Source of the DNA: Zetaproteobacteria bacterium CG1_02_55_237
GTDB taxonomy: Bacteria > Pseudomonadota > Zetaproteobacteria > Mariprofundales > Mariprofundaceae
DNA length: 64,000 bases
Direction of reading: 5' to 3'
Assembly (NCBI GenBank): GCA_001871195.1
Contig: MNXA01000044.1
Coordinates: 1 to 64,000 of the forward strand
Below the pieces are notes generated by a model. The model did not search any database, had not been told where the DNA came from, and saw only the letters and a program-made list of their open reading frames with translations. Of this stretch, positions 26,148-35,449 are shown piece after piece (positions within the stretch are counted from its first letter, which is position 1; each line of letters begins with the position of its first letter). Both the position numbers and the translations under genes were made by a program.

Positions 26148-27227
26148 TCAATCGCCTGCATCCGGCAGGCCTTTGACGATGCGGGCAAGCACTATCTGCT
26201 GCTGCGCCAGCATACGCGAATGCAGCATTTGCAGAATAATCTCACACTGCTTACCGGTGCGGCGCAGCATTTCCGCCTTTTCCTCAAGCAGGCTTTGGCC
26301 ATGCTCAAATGGCAGGCGCATACGCGGCCACAGTGGCGACATCCCCGGCATGTCAAAAGCCTTCAATTCACCGATGATGCTTTCGAACAAGACGGCAAGA
26401 TCATGCACTTCGCTTTGTTGGCAGGTGCGCTGGGCGGAAAGTTCGGCGAGGCGCAACATTGATTCACCACTGTCGCAGACCAGCCTGTCCCATTCTTCTG
26501 CAGCAACATCCTCCTGACGTGACTGGCGCATCAGGCGCATCGCTTCACTGTATAGGCCTGTTTCCTCTTCGCTGTCCCAGACCTTCTGGTACATGCGCAT
26601 TACCTGTGCACGTAAGGCCATCATGTTGCGTAGTGAATACAGGGCATGCCGCACCTCATCGCGCGGCAAGGCAGTTGAATTCACCAGCGGCGACAGTACA
26701 AAACCAGCTGCAGCTCCATTCTTCATCTGGTCGTTTCCGAAAAGGTAAAGTTGCCCATCATAAAGCTGTTGTCCGAACATCTCCCCGGCGATCAGCTTGT
26801 CGCAGGCATCGCGCTGCAGGGGCACATCCGAGAAGTAGGCTTCATACTGAAAATCGGCATGCAACATATCGCTCTCCAGGGAAAGCTCGGGCAAGGAGGT
26901 GGCTTTTCCGAAAACCTCCATATGCCTCCAAATGCCAAGAAAATAAAAATAACGCGAGGCCAGTGAATCGTCGGCCAGCGAAATAACCACGGTGTAGGTG
27001 CGCCCCTTGCCTTGCGCATCAAAGGCCACTACATCCTTGTTGCTCAGTGAAATACCTGATGCTGTCATCCCCAGCTCCGAAAGCATGGTCAGGCAATGGC
27101 CGATAAAACCATCTCGTGTGCAATCTTCCTTGGCATAACCCCATACCCGTCCGTGCAGAGGGAGTCGATTGGGCTCAAGAATGCGATCATTCAGCGAAAG
27201 AGCATGCAATAACAGCGGCTTACTCAT
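26148..27227 (-). CDS. Unrecognised 359-residue protein inside the ammonium operon
   Basis: A soluble-looking protein of about 359 residues with no signal peptide and no membrane segment. The first 150 residues alternate strands and helices (TYTVVISLADDSL, RYFYFLGIWRHMEVFG). The last 150 are mostly helical and charged (QSLLEEKAEMLRRTGKQCEIILQMLHSRMLAQQQ), with possible coiled coil. No catalytic or nucleotide-binding motif was recognised. The start at 27227 is 6 bases after GGAG; ATG at 27230 is also possible. It is placed between two Amt/PII modules on the same strand, which suggests a role in ammonium sensing or signalling. That is inference from position only. Confidence 0.7.
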   Translation of the reverse strand: MSKPLLLHALSLNDRILEPNRLPLHGRVWGYAKEDCTRDGFIGHCLTMLSELGMTASGISLSNKDVVAFDAQGKGRTYTVVISLADDSLASRYFYFLGIWRHMEVFGKATSLPELSLESDMLHADFQYEAYFSDVPLQRDACDKLIAGEMFGQQLYDGQLYLFGNDQMKNGAAAGFVLSPLVNSTALPRDEVRHALYSLRNMMALRAQVMRMYQKVWDSEEETGLYSEAMRLMRQSRQEDVAAEEWDRLVCDSGESMLRLAELSAQRTCQQSEVHDLAVLFESIIGELKAFDMPGMSPLWPRMRLPFEHGQSLLEEKAEMLRRTGKQCEIILQMLHSRMLAQQQIVLARIVKGLPDAGD

Positions 27228-27260
27228 CATATTCTCCTGTGTATTCCATCTACGGAAAGC

Positions 27261-27286
27261 GGGGAGCGGCCCGATGGCCGCCCCCC
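27261..27286 (-). other. GC-rich hairpin between amt and the unknown gene
   Basis: GGGGGGCGGCC and GGCCGCTCCCC pair with one bulged base around a short loop on the minus strand, 30 bases upstream of the start of the unknown protein. Only three Ts follow, so it looks like an attenuator or message-processing stem rather than a full terminator. Confidence 0.45.
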
Positions 27287-27358
27287 TTTTCCATGAATGC
27301 CTTCGCCTGAGGGTGGGTGGTTGATTGGCTCAGGCATCCATTTGTTCGGCAAACAGAT

Positions 27359-28651
27359 TTATTCGTAAACCTGCTCGCCATGCTGGGTGATATCCAGACC
27401 TTCGCGCTCCTGCTCCTCGGTAACGCGCAGTCCGATCACCATATCAATCAGCTTGAGAATGACGTAGGTGACAACAGCATCGTAAACGATGGTGTAGAGC
27501 ACTGCTTCACCCTGCACCGCCAACTGATGCACCATCGTTACGCCCTCGGCAAAACCAGCACCACCGAAAGAGGACGAAACAAACACGCCGGTCAGCATGG
27601 CGCCAACGATGCCGCCAACTGCATGCACACCGAAGGCATCCAGCGAATCATCATAACCAAGCATCTTCTTCAGACTGGTAACAGCCCAGAAGCAGACCAG
27701 ACCAGCTGCAAGGCCAATGGCCAGCGCGCCCATCGGGCCGACGAAGCCGGAGGCCGGGGTGATGGCTACCAGACCGGCCACAGCACCCGAACATGCGCCC
27801 AGCAGGGATGGCTTCTTATAAACCACCCATTCGGCAAAGGTCCAGGCCAGAACAGCCATGGCTGTAGCAACCTGCGTAACCAGCATGGCCATGCCTGCAG
27901 TGCCATCAGCAGCCAATTCCGAACCTGCGTTGAAGCCGAACCAGCCGACCCACAGCATGGCTGTACCGATCATGGTCAGGGTCAGGTTGTGCGGCATCAT
28001 GCCTTCCTTTGGATAGCCGATGCGCTTGCCAAGCACGAGTGCGCAGACCAGACCGGCCACACCGGCATTGATATGCACCACCGTACCACCAGCGAAGTCG
28101 AGCGTTCCGGCTGCGCCGAGGAAACCGCCGCCCCACACCCAGTGGGTGACAGGTGCGTAAACAGCCAACACCCAGGCCGTCATGAAGGCCAGGATTGCCG
28201 AGAATTTCATGCGCTCGGCAAAGGCACCGATGATCAGCACCGGGGTAATAATGGCGAAGGTCATCTGGAAGGTGGCAAACACGGTTTCAGGAATCGTTCC
28301 GGAAATCGCATCCACACCAACGCCACTGAGGAAAGCCTTGGAAAGATCGCCGATAAAGGCATTGCCTTCAGTAAAGGCCAGCGAATAACCGCATACAACC
28401 CAGAGCACACTCATCAATGCGGCGATGCTGATGGTCTGCATACACACCGACAGCACATTCTTCTTGCGCACCATGCCGCCGTAAAACAGTGCCAGTCCTG
28501 GCAGTGTCATCAGCAACACCAATGCGGTTGCGGTAATCATCCAGGCGGTATCGCCTGAATTAATGGTCGGCACTTCATCGGCCAGTGCCAGAGAGGGCGT
28601 CAGCAGCATCGCTGGCAAGTACCCCATTGTTTTCTTAAATAACTTTCTCAT
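27359..28651 (-). CDS. amt: Ammonium transporter (Amt family), proximal copy
   Basis: A 430-residue Amt channel that starts with a cleavable signal peptide ending in ALADE, as in E. coli AmtB, followed by eleven membrane segments. Pore histidines are in VVHINAGVAGL and FGVHAVGGIVG. The phenylalanine-gate segment AFAERMKF and the C-terminal tail TEEQEREGLDITQHGEQVYE, the PII docking region, are present. It is 36 bases downstream of its PII gene and read leftward from the sigma-54 promoter at 29928-29943. Confidence 0.95.
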   Translation of the reverse strand: MRKLFKKTMGYLPAMLLTPSLALADEVPTINSGDTAWMITATALVLLMTLPGLALFYGGMVRKKNVLSVCMQTISIAALMSVLWVVCGYSLAFTEGNAFIGDLSKAFLSGVGVDAISGTIPETVFATFQMTFAIITPVLIIGAFAERMKFSAILAFMTAWVLAVYAPVTHWVWGGGFLGAAGTLDFAGGTVVHINAGVAGLVCALVLGKRIGYPKEGMMPHNLTLTMIGTAMLWVGWFGFNAGSELAADGTAGMAMLVTQVATAMAVLAWTFAEWVVYKKPSLLGACSGAVAGLVAITPASGFVGPMGALAIGLAAGLVCFWAVTSLKKMLGYDDSLDAFGVHAVGGIVGAMLTGVFVSSSFGGAGFAEGVTMVHQLAVQGEAVLYTIVYDAVVTYVILKLIDMVIGLRVTEEQEREGLDITQHGEQVYE

Positions 28652-28687
28652 GGTTATCTCCTTTTTTATTATATGAATGGGTTCGTT

Positions 28688-29092
<405 letters not shown>

Positions 29093-29099
29093 TCACGCA

Positions 29100-29873
29100 T
29101 CAGTAGGACATATTCAGTGCGGCTACGAACTCGTTCTTGGCCGCAGTGCCATAGATGTAGCGGTTACCATCAGGCTGCTTTTTAGCGACCGGAATGGTGG
29201 CGGTCAGGGAAGCGGACAGATTGTCGGTTACGCCCTTGCTCATACCCAGAGTGATCAGGTTCACGCCGCTCTTCCAAGTGTTGGTAGCGCCGATCGCACG
29301 GACAGTGGCATTCTTCTTCCACTTGGCATAAGACACAGTGCCGGAAAGATCGAAACCGTACAGGGAGCCGGAAACGCCCAGATCGGCCCACATATCGCCA
29401 GCCAGGTAGAACTTGCTCTTACTGTCGCTGGTCACATAGTAACCGGTCAGAGAAACCGGGCCGTAGGACAGCCCTGCATTGACTTCATTGAAGTTCGAAG
29501 CGGAGTCGTACAGGTAGGTGTACAGGATATCGCCCACCGAGTATGAGAAACCAGAATCGCCAATCTCTCCGCCATAGCTTGCAGTCCAATCGAATTCGAC
29601 AACGTCACGACCTGCGAACTGCGGCGCAGTTGCAGGATAGGCATTGGAGAACCAGCCGCCGATTGAGAAACCACCGAGAGCCAGACCCAGATCACCCTGC
29701 ACGGCCGTCTTGCCTGCAGTCTGCGTCACACCGCGCCAGACGTACTGGCTGGCAATACCGATATCGCCCGAAGCGGTGATACCCATTGGCAATTCTTCAG
29801 CTAGCGCAGTGTTTGCCATCATACCGGTGCCCATCAGACCGGCCATCATCATTGCTACATATGTTTTTTTCAT
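29100..29873 (-). CDS. TorF-family putative porin
   Basis: A 257-residue outer-membrane beta-barrel protein. The start at 29873 follows AAGGAG and begins a signal peptide ending in ALAEE. The mature N-terminal part has SGDIGIASQYVWRGVTQT, the hallmark of the TorF/Gcw_chp family, and the C-terminus NMSY ends in an aromatic residue as expected for barrel assembly. It is first in the ammonium operon, directly behind a sigma-54 promoter. It probably provides an outer-membrane path for a nitrogen source under limitation; the substrate is inferred from context. Confidence 0.85.
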   Translation of the reverse strand: MKKTYVAMMMAGLMGTGMMANTALAEELPMGITASGDIGIASQYVWRGVTQTAGKTAVQGDLGLALGGFSIGGWFSNAYPATAPQFAGRDVVEFDWTASYGGEIGDSGFSYSVGDILYTYLYDSASNFNEVNAGLSYGPVSLTGYYVTSDSKSKFYLAGDMWADLGVSGSLYGFDLSGTVSYAKWKKNATVRAIGATNTWKSGVNLITLGMSKGVTDNLSASLTATIPVAKKQPDGNRYIYGTAAKNEFVAALNMSY

Positions 29874-29927
29874 TGTTATCTCCTTTACTACATAAGTGTG
29901 CGGGCATTCCCGCCATACCTTTAATAA

Positions 29928-29943
29928 AGCAATGACCGTGCCA
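29928..29943 (-). promoter_or_regulatory. Sigma-54 promoter (-24/-12) of the porin-PII-Amt operon
   Basis: On the minus strand TGGCACG, four bases, then TTGCT match the sigma-54 consensus exactly, with GG and GC at the required spacing. It lies about 55 bases upstream of the porin start codon, so the transcript would begin near 29917. Nitrogen-limitation control through an NtrC-type activator is the expected regulation; upstream activator sites were not identified. Confidence 0.9.
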
Positions 29944-30147
29944 ACTTTTGTTTTTCTTGTTTTTTCTATATTTTTCAACGTTTTTCTAAATCATACAGGC
30001 TAGGGTCACTTCATCTTTGTGCTTATTTAATATGCATTTTATAAAACTTATGCCTGTTTTATGTGCTCGCAACATGATTGTGACGAAGCATCTCTCTGCT
30101 GCTAGGCTTGCGCAGCATCACAAAGTTAAGAAAGGCAGGTAAACAGC

Positions 30148-30645
30148 ATGGAATCACAGGCACAGCAACTGGCGTGGGGCATCGGCTTTGCAGGCATGAT
30201 GTATGTCATCGGCAATGGCGTCTGGACCAACCACCTCGCCCGCCAGAAAATGTGGATGGGCTGGCTTATGTGGCTCATTGCGGCCATCGCCATCATCATT
30301 GTCGGTGCCTTTGTTGACATCCGCCTTTCCGGCTCGCAATCCGGCCTGTGGGAGCAACTGACAGGCGTGGACAAAGAAAATCACTGGATTGCGCTAACCC
30401 TCTTCGCACTGATGAGCGTACCGGGTGCAGCTTCGGTAATTCTCAAACAAGCTTCAACCTGGACGCGCTTGGCGCTGATTCTGCCAGCAGTGGTTGTGTT
30501 TATTCCCGCCGGCATGCAACTTGGCAGCGGCGCCAACAGCATTGCGGCCGGCCTCGGCCTGGCGCTTGTTGTCTCTGCCCTGATGTTCGTCTGGCAGTTC
30601 ATGCTTGATACCCCCCCGCTTGAGAAGCAACGCAAAGCCGCCTGA
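30148..30645 (+). CDS. Hypothetical integral membrane protein
   Basis: A 165-residue protein with about four hydrophobic segments (FAGMMYVIGNGVW, WLMWLIAAIAIIIVGAFV, LALILPAVVVFIPAGM, GLGLALVVSALMFVW) and a polar C-terminal tail. No family was recognised. It has a ribosome site (AAGGCAGG) and is divergently placed from the sigma-54-driven operon across a 170-base AT-rich region. No function is proposed. Confidence 0.6.
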   Translation: MESQAQQLAWGIGFAGMMYVIGNGVWTNHLARQKMWMGWLMWLIAAIAIIIVGAFVDIRLSGSQSGLWEQLTGVDKENHWIALTLFALMSVPGAASVILKQASTWTRLALILPAVVVFIPAGMQLGSGANSIAAGLGLALVVSALMFVWQFMLDTPPLEKQRKAA

Positions 30646-30718
30646 ACCGGCTATTACACAAGCGTCCGGACAGCCTTTCTGTTGCGCAGCAAGCTGTCCG
30701 GCCTGCTAGAATCCACAT

Positions 30719-32224
30719 ATGAACAACCCTTCCCCTCCCCTGATTCAGGCCATGTTGCGGGAAGATTTCTATCAACATCCCGTAGAAGAAGTCCGCCTAC
30801 TTCAAACGCATGCCTCATGGGTATTGCTCACTGGCTCCTTTGCCTACAAGGTAAAAAAACCGGTTAATTTCGGCTTTCTTGATTTCTCCACACTGGATAA
30901 GCGACACCACTTCTGTGAAGAGGAATTGCATCTGAATCGGCGACTGGCGCCCAAGCTTTATCTCGATATTTTACCGATTGGATATGAGGATGGGAGCTTC
31001 AAGCTTGGTGGAACAAAAGATATCCGCGACTATTGCGTAAAGATGCGCCAATTCGCCGATAGCGACCTGTTAAGTGAACGCATCAATAACACAGCCTTCG
31101 ACACCGCATGGATGGATGTTTTGGCAAGGAATATCGCAAACTTCCATGCACAGGCCACACAAAACGATGCAATCAACACCTTCGGCGCGCCTCGCTACCT
31201 GTTAAGCCATATCGATGCCTCACTGAACACAGCGCTGCACCACCCGGAAGCAATCAAAGCAGAACTGATCCATGACTTGCGACGCCTCTGCATGCAGCAG
31301 ACAAAGCATCTTGTCGATATTTTCGCACAACGCATAGCCGATGCCCGCATCCGCGACTGCCACGGCGATCTCCATCTAGGCAATATCGCGCTCTATGACG
31401 GCAAGCCAACGGTGTTCGACTGCATCGAGTTCAATCCAGAGTACCGCGCCATCGACACCCTGAACGATGCCGCCTTTCTCGTTATGGACTGCGATGCGCG
31501 CGGGCACGCCGATCTAGCCTTCCGTTTTCTGTCGCGCTATCTCGAATTCAGCGGCGATTATAGCGGCATGCCATTGCTACCCTTGTTTCTTTCCTACCGC
31601 GCCGGGGTGCGCGGCAAGGTTGCCTGCCTGCTGGCCGAAGACGCGGCAACAGGGAAGAACGAGAAGCAGACCAAACTAGAAGAGGCAGCACGCTATTTCG
31701 AACTGGCCGCGACCTACCTGAAACCATCCACCACACCATGTCTGTATGCAGTCGGCGGACTCTCCGGTAGCGGAAAAAGCCATCTGGCACTGCTCGGCTG
31801 CGGAATTGCGCGCGCTATCATTATTCGATCCGATGCCACACGCAAACGCATTGCAGGCATACATCTGGAACTGGATCTGTATAGCGAGGAAATGCATCGC
31901 CATACCTATCAGGCAATGTTCGACGCAGCGATCACCCTGCTGAGCACCGGCTGGCCGGTCATTCTCGACGCCACATTCCTATCCATGGATGAGCGACAGC
32001 GGGCAAGGAATACAGCAAACGCATCAGGTGTCCCTTTCCGTTTCGCATGGATTGATGCATCCGAGGATAAACTCAAAGAGCACATCCATCGGCGCATGCA
32101 GAAAGGTGCGAATATATCGGATGCGGATATTCCGGTGCTGGAAATGCAGCTGACCCATTACCATCGGCCTGAAGAACAGGACATCCACTTCCTTCCTTCG
32201 GCCAACGCTTGGCCATGGACATAA
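30719..32224 (+). CDS. Fused APH-like kinase and AAA/P-loop ATPase (COG2187-COG0645 type)
   Basis: A 501-residue fusion. Residues 1-330 resemble an aminoglycoside/choline-type phosphotransferase: the nucleotide-binding N-lobe has LLTGSFAYKVKKPVNF and the catalytic loop is RDCHGDLHLGNIALYD followed by FDCIEFNPEYR. Residues 345-500 are a P-loop kinase-like ATPase with Walker A GGLSGSGKSH and a Walker B-like PVILDATFLS. Proteins of this layout are common in proteobacteria, but their substrate is unknown; the annotation as aminoglycoside kinase should not be taken as evidence of resistance. It ends just before a bidirectional terminator. Confidence 0.85.
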   Translation: MNNPSPPLIQAMLREDFYQHPVEEVRLLQTHASWVLLTGSFAYKVKKPVNFGFLDFSTLDKRHHFCEEELHLNRRLAPKLYLDILPIGYEDGSFKLGGTKDIRDYCVKMRQFADSDLLSERINNTAFDTAWMDVLARNIANFHAQATQNDAINTFGAPRYLLSHIDASLNTALHHPEAIKAELIHDLRRLCMQQTKHLVDIFAQRIADARIRDCHGDLHLGNIALYDGKPTVFDCIEFNPEYRAIDTLNDAAFLVMDCDARGHADLAFRFLSRYLEFSGDYSGMPLLPLFLSYRAGVRGKVACLLAEDAATGKNEKQTKLEEAARYFELAATYLKPSTTPCLYAVGGLSGSGKSHLALLGCGIARAIIIRSDATRKRIAGIHLELDLYSEEMHRHTYQAMFDAAITLLSTGWPVILDATFLSMDERQRARNTANASGVPFRFAWIDASEDKLKEHIHRRMQKGANISDADIPVLEMQLTHYHRPEEQDIHFLPSANAWPWT

Positions 32225-32248
32225 GAAACCAGAGCTAAATATAAAACG

Positions 32249-32277
32249 AAAAAAGGCGACCCATGGCCGCCTTTTTT
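32249..32277. terminator. Bidirectional Rho-independent terminator
   Basis: AAAAAAGGCG and CGCCTTTTTT form an inverted repeat with extra CC/GG pairing inside, giving A- and T-runs on both sides. It serves the converging kinase-fusion and sspA genes. Confidence 0.88.
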
Positions 32278-32296
32278 CATTACTCCGTAGACTGGA

Positions 32297-32887
32297 TCAG
32301 TCGTGCATCATCTGTTCGTGTTCGGACAGGGAGCGCTCGAAAGCCGGGCGCTCAAACAGGCGATCCATATACGCTTCAAGATGCGGCCATCTGGCGGTGT
32401 CGATACCCATAGGCGACAAACGCCACAGAATCGGCGCCAGCGATACATCAGCCAGCGTGTAGCATTCGCCGACAAAATATTCCTGACGAGCCATATAGGT
32501 ATCAAGCGCCTCAAGATAATCGCCAATCTTCTTTCTGCCCGCAGCCTTGTCGCTGGCTTTCTCAAGCTCATCATAGATCGGAAACAACTCCTGCTCGATA
32601 CGCATTACCGCCAAGCGCATCTGGGCACGCTCAGCAGGCGAACCCGGCTTCAGCGGGGGATGCGGGTAGCGCTCATCAAGGTATTCATTAACAACAGAAG
32701 CCTCGAAGAGAACCGTGCTGCGGTCCTCCAGCGTCGGCAGCTTGCCAACCGGATTGATGTCCTGCAGCGCCTTGGAGGATTCATCGTCCTCAACATCAAT
32801 GATTTCGCTGGGCAATTCCTTCTCAGCAAGAACGATGCGTGTGCGATGGGAATCTGGGCTGGCTGGATCCGAATACAGCTTAATCAT
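32297..32887 (-). CDS. sspA: Stringent starvation protein A / GST-fold protein
   Basis: A 196-residue glutathione-S-transferase-fold protein: an N-terminal thioredoxin-like domain (MIKLYSDPASPDSHRTRIVL, INPVGKLPTL, LFEASVVNEYLDERYPHPPL) and an all-helical C-terminal domain (MRIEQELFPIYDELEKA, CYTLADVSLAPILWRL). The match to RYPHPPL and ADVSLAP patterns favours SspA, which binds RNA polymerase and aids stress survival, over a catalytic GST. The catalytic Ser/Cys position of GSTs is not obvious. sspB, often next to sspA, is not adjacent here. Confidence 0.8.
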   Translation of the reverse strand: MIKLYSDPASPDSHRTRIVLAEKELPSEIIDVEDDESSKALQDINPVGKLPTLEDRSTVLFEASVVNEYLDERYPHPPLKPGSPAERAQMRLAVMRIEQELFPIYDELEKASDKAAGRKKIGDYLEALDTYMARQEYFVGECYTLADVSLAPILWRLSPMGIDTARWPHLEAYMDRLFERPAFERSLSEHEQMMHD

Positions 32888-33001
32888 TAAATAAAACCTC
32901 CGTTGGCAGGGCGCGGCACTATAGCGTTTCTTGCCGAAAAATAAAGATATTTCTCGCCTTAAGCGCCCTGAAGTATCAACTGGCGCAAGAACGCCTGCGA
33001 A

Positions 33002-34121
33002 TCAAGCTTCGCCGCGCCGAACTCCCATCAACTGGGCCTGAATGAAGGCATCGATGTCCCCGTCGAGAAATGCCTGCGTATTGCCCGTTTCCATACCGGT
33101 GCGCAGATCCTTGATGCGCGACTGATCGAGCACATAGGAGCGAATCTGGTGACCCCAGCCGATATCGGACTTACCGTCCTCCATCTCCTGCTTCTCAGCA
33201 TTCTGTTTCTCCAGTTCGAATTCGTACATGCGAGCCTTGAGCATCTTCCAGGCAGCAGCACGATTCTTATGCTGGCTACGATCATTCTGGCACTGCACCA
33301 CAATTCCGGTCGGAATATGCGTCAAGCGGATGGCTGAATCGGTTTTGTTGATGTGCTGGCCACCGGCACCGGAAGCGCGGTAGGTATCGGTGCGCACATC
33401 GGATTCATCGATATCAATTTCAATTTCCCGGTCGATATCGGGATAAACAAACACGGAGGCAAAGGATGTGTGGCGGCGATTGCCGGAATCGAATGGCGAT
33501 TTGCGCACCAGCCGGTGAATCCCCACCTCGGCGCGCAGCAGTCCAAAGGCATATTCGCCCTTCACCGACACGGTCACCGACTTGATGCCGGCCTCTTCAC
33601 CCTCGGTGCACTCCATCAGCTCGGTGGCAAAACCCTTACGCTCGGCCCAGCGCAGATACATGCGCAGCAGCATTTCCGTCCAGTCCTGCGCTTCGGTACC
33701 ACCGGCTCCGGCATGGACTTCCAGAAATGCCGATTCGGCATCGTTCTCGCCGCCCAGCATCACTTCCATTTCGAGTGCTGCAATACCTTCCTCAACACTA
33801 TCCAGAGCATACGCAGCTTCACTCTGAATCTCCGTGTCGCCTTCATCGGCACCCATCTCATAGAGCATCACCTGCTCCTCAAGAGTCTCCAGTGTGTCTT
33901 TGTATGCCTTCAGCGGCCGCTCCAGACGTGTGCGCTTCTGCATCACCGCCTGCGCCTGCTCGGGATCGTTCCACAGTGTGGGATCCTCAATGCGCGCGGC
34001 AAGTTCGATCAGATCGTGTTCCTTGCCCTCAATGTCAAAGTGACCTCCGCAAAGCGGTCAAACGTGTGCCCATCTCTTCCGCTCGCGTACGAAATCCGGC
34101 AATCCGGTCTTCCATCGTCAT
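33002..34121 (-). CDS. prfB: Peptide chain release factor 2, programmed +1 frameshift
   Basis: RF2 encoded in two frames. Bases 34121-34038 give 28 codons starting MTMEDRIAGF after GGAG. The zero frame then meets TGA at CTT-TGA-C. Slipping +1 (skipping base 34037) continues from GAC at 34036 to 33002 for 344 more residues, a total of 372, close to the usual 365. The stop-codon-recognition tripeptide SPF is near residue 210 and the peptidyl-hydrolysis motif GGQ is near residue 255 (ASGAGGQHINK). RF2 recognises UGA and UAA, so the in-frame TGA autoregulates its synthesis. This is not a pseudogene. Confidence 0.96.
34034..34050 (-). promoter_or_regulatory. Programmed +1 frameshift site of prfB
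   Basis: On the minus strand an internal Shine-Dalgarno-like GGAGG is followed after TCA by CTTTGAC, the slippery Leu codon and TGA stop. The spacing equals that of the well-studied E. coli site. Low RF2 slows termination here and favours the shift. Confidence 0.95.
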
Positions 34122-34235
34122 CGTTTACTCCATGCCTCGACTGAATTTCGAAGGTTTGGGAAGGTATCGCTTCACCATCTTAAATCAACCTGCTTTGTCC
34201 CCTGCCCTTTCAGGGTAAAGGACAAGCCAGGGAAA
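34122..34235. other. Gap between prfB and the uracil-DNA glycosylase gene
   Basis: This 114-base gap holds an imperfect inverted repeat (TTGTCC...GGACAA, 34196-34226) with an inner CCCTG/CAGGG stem. No T-run follows, so termination is uncertain. The prfB promoter probably lies here too, but no clear -10/-35 was picked out. Confidence 0.35.
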
Positions 34236-34859
34236 TCAGCTCGCTGCCGCCAGTTTCAGCACATCCCTGAACATCGCCTCAGTCAGTCGTTTCGTCTGGG
34301 TGTTGTAGCGCGAGCAATGGTAGGAATCAGTGAGTCTGCGCCCATCCGGCAAGCCATGGCTGGCAGCGTGCCCGAATTTCAACTCGGAAAGCTTTAAACC
34401 GTAGGCTCGCAGCACAGCATCATGGGCGATCTTGCCCAAGGCCAGCAGATTGCATCCAGCTGGCAATGCTTCGATTTCTGTTTTCAGAAAGCCATTGCAT
34501 TGAATGATCTCGGACGTCTCCGGCTTATTCTGCGGCGGCAGGCATTTCACAGCATTGCTGATACGCACACCGTGCAATTCAAGCCCGTCGTCCACATGTT
34601 CCGACACAGGGGCAGAAGACAAACCCAGATCGAACAGGGTTTGATACAACAGAATACCGGCGAAATCCCCGGTGAAAGGTCGTCCACTGCGATTCGCCCC
34701 ATGCATGCCTGGAGCCAGACCTACGATTAACAGCCTCGGATTTTTATCGCCAAAGGCAGGTACCGGGGCGGCAAAATAATCGGGATACTTATCCCTTACT
34801 TCGTCGAGAAACCCGGCCAATCGCGGACAGGCGCGACAGTGCGGGTTAAATGATTGCAT
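34236..34859 (-). CDS. Uracil-DNA glycosylase, family 5 (UdgB-like)
   Basis: A 207-residue uracil-DNA glycosylase. The active-site motif GLAPGMHGANRSGRPFTGD is the signature of family 5 (UDGb), with the second motif SYHCSRYNTQTKR near the end. Cysteines in HCRAC near the N-terminus and in KCLPP and IQCNG mid-protein can hold the 4Fe-4S cluster of families 4 and 5. It removes uracil and related bases from DNA. It overlaps the 3' end of rdgB by 14 bases, giving a nucleotide-hygiene cluster rph-rdgB-udg. Confidence 0.88.
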   Translation of the reverse strand: MQSFNPHCRACPRLAGFLDEVRDKYPDYFAAPVPAFGDKNPRLLIVGLAPGMHGANRSGRPFTGDFAGILLYQTLFDLGLSSAPVSEHVDDGLELHGVRISNAVKCLPPQNKPETSEIIQCNGFLKTEIEALPAGCNLLALGKIAHDAVLRAYGLKLSELKFGHAASHGLPDGRRLTDSYHCSRYNTQTKRLTEAMFRDVLKLAAAS

Positions 34860-35433
34860 CGGCTTTCAGCCTTTCGGCCATTATCCGCAGGGCCCGACCA
34901 CGGTGGGATACCGAAGCCTTTTCCTCTGCGCTCGCCTCGGCGAATACCTTGCCGAGTTCGGGGCAGAAGAACAGGGGGTCGTAGCCGAAACCGCTCTCGC
35001 CGGATGGAGCCCTACGTATGAAGCCCTCAACCCTGCCTTCAGCGCTTAGCGAATCGCCATCTGGCTGGCAAAGATACAGAGCACAGGCAAAGTGGGCAGC
35101 GCGATCTTCAGTACCATTGAGCGCTTCGAGAAGTTTGGCGTTGTTATCGGTATCAGAAGCATTTCCACCGGCAAAACGGCTGGAATAGACTCCCGGCGCG
35201 CCGCCGAGCACATCGACGCACAGGCCGGAATCGTCAGCCAGGGCAGCACAACCATTGGCTGCGGCAAATGCTTCGGCTTTCTTCCTCGCATTGCCGGCGA
35301 AGCTGTCGGCATTTTCCTCGACCTCGATGAAGACTGTTTGCTCTACGGGAACGATTTCAATACCGAGACTCCCGAGAATCGCGGCAATCTCCTTGCGTTT
35401 TTTGGCGTTGTTGCTGGCGACGACCAGTTTCAT
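34846..35433 (-). CDS. rdgB: Non-canonical purine NTP pyrophosphatase (RdgB/HAM1)
   Basis: A 195-residue Ham1-family enzyme that hydrolyses dITP/XTP and keeps deaminated purines out of DNA. It begins MKLVVASNNAKKRKE with the substrate-binding SNN(A/K)K pattern, followed by ALADDSGLCVDVLGGAPGVYSSRFAG and SGFGYDPLFF, then SHRGRAL near the end. The start at 35433 is chosen from this family N-terminus; an upstream in-frame start would add unrelated residues. It is 16 bases downstream of rph. Confidence 0.95.
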   Translation of the reverse strand: MKLVVASNNAKKRKEIAAILGSLGIEIVPVEQTVFIEVEENADSFAGNARKKAEAFAAANGCAALADDSGLCVDVLGGAPGVYSSRFAGGNASDTDNNAKLLEALNGTEDRAAHFACALYLCQPDGDSLSAEGRVEGFIRRAPSGESGFGYDPLFFCPELGKVFAEASAEEKASVSHRGRALRIMAERLKADAII

Positions 35434-35449
35434 GGATGGTGTAATAAAA

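Noticed and set aside
30719-32224. Aminoglycoside resistance gene
   Set aside because: The N-terminal APH-like fold is fused to a P-loop ATPase as in a widespread uncharacterised family; nothing indicates drug modification.
33002-33946. prfB as a truncated gene or pseudogene
   Set aside because: The missing N-terminus lies in another frame joined by a canonical CTT-TGA-C frameshift site with an internal ribosome-like site.
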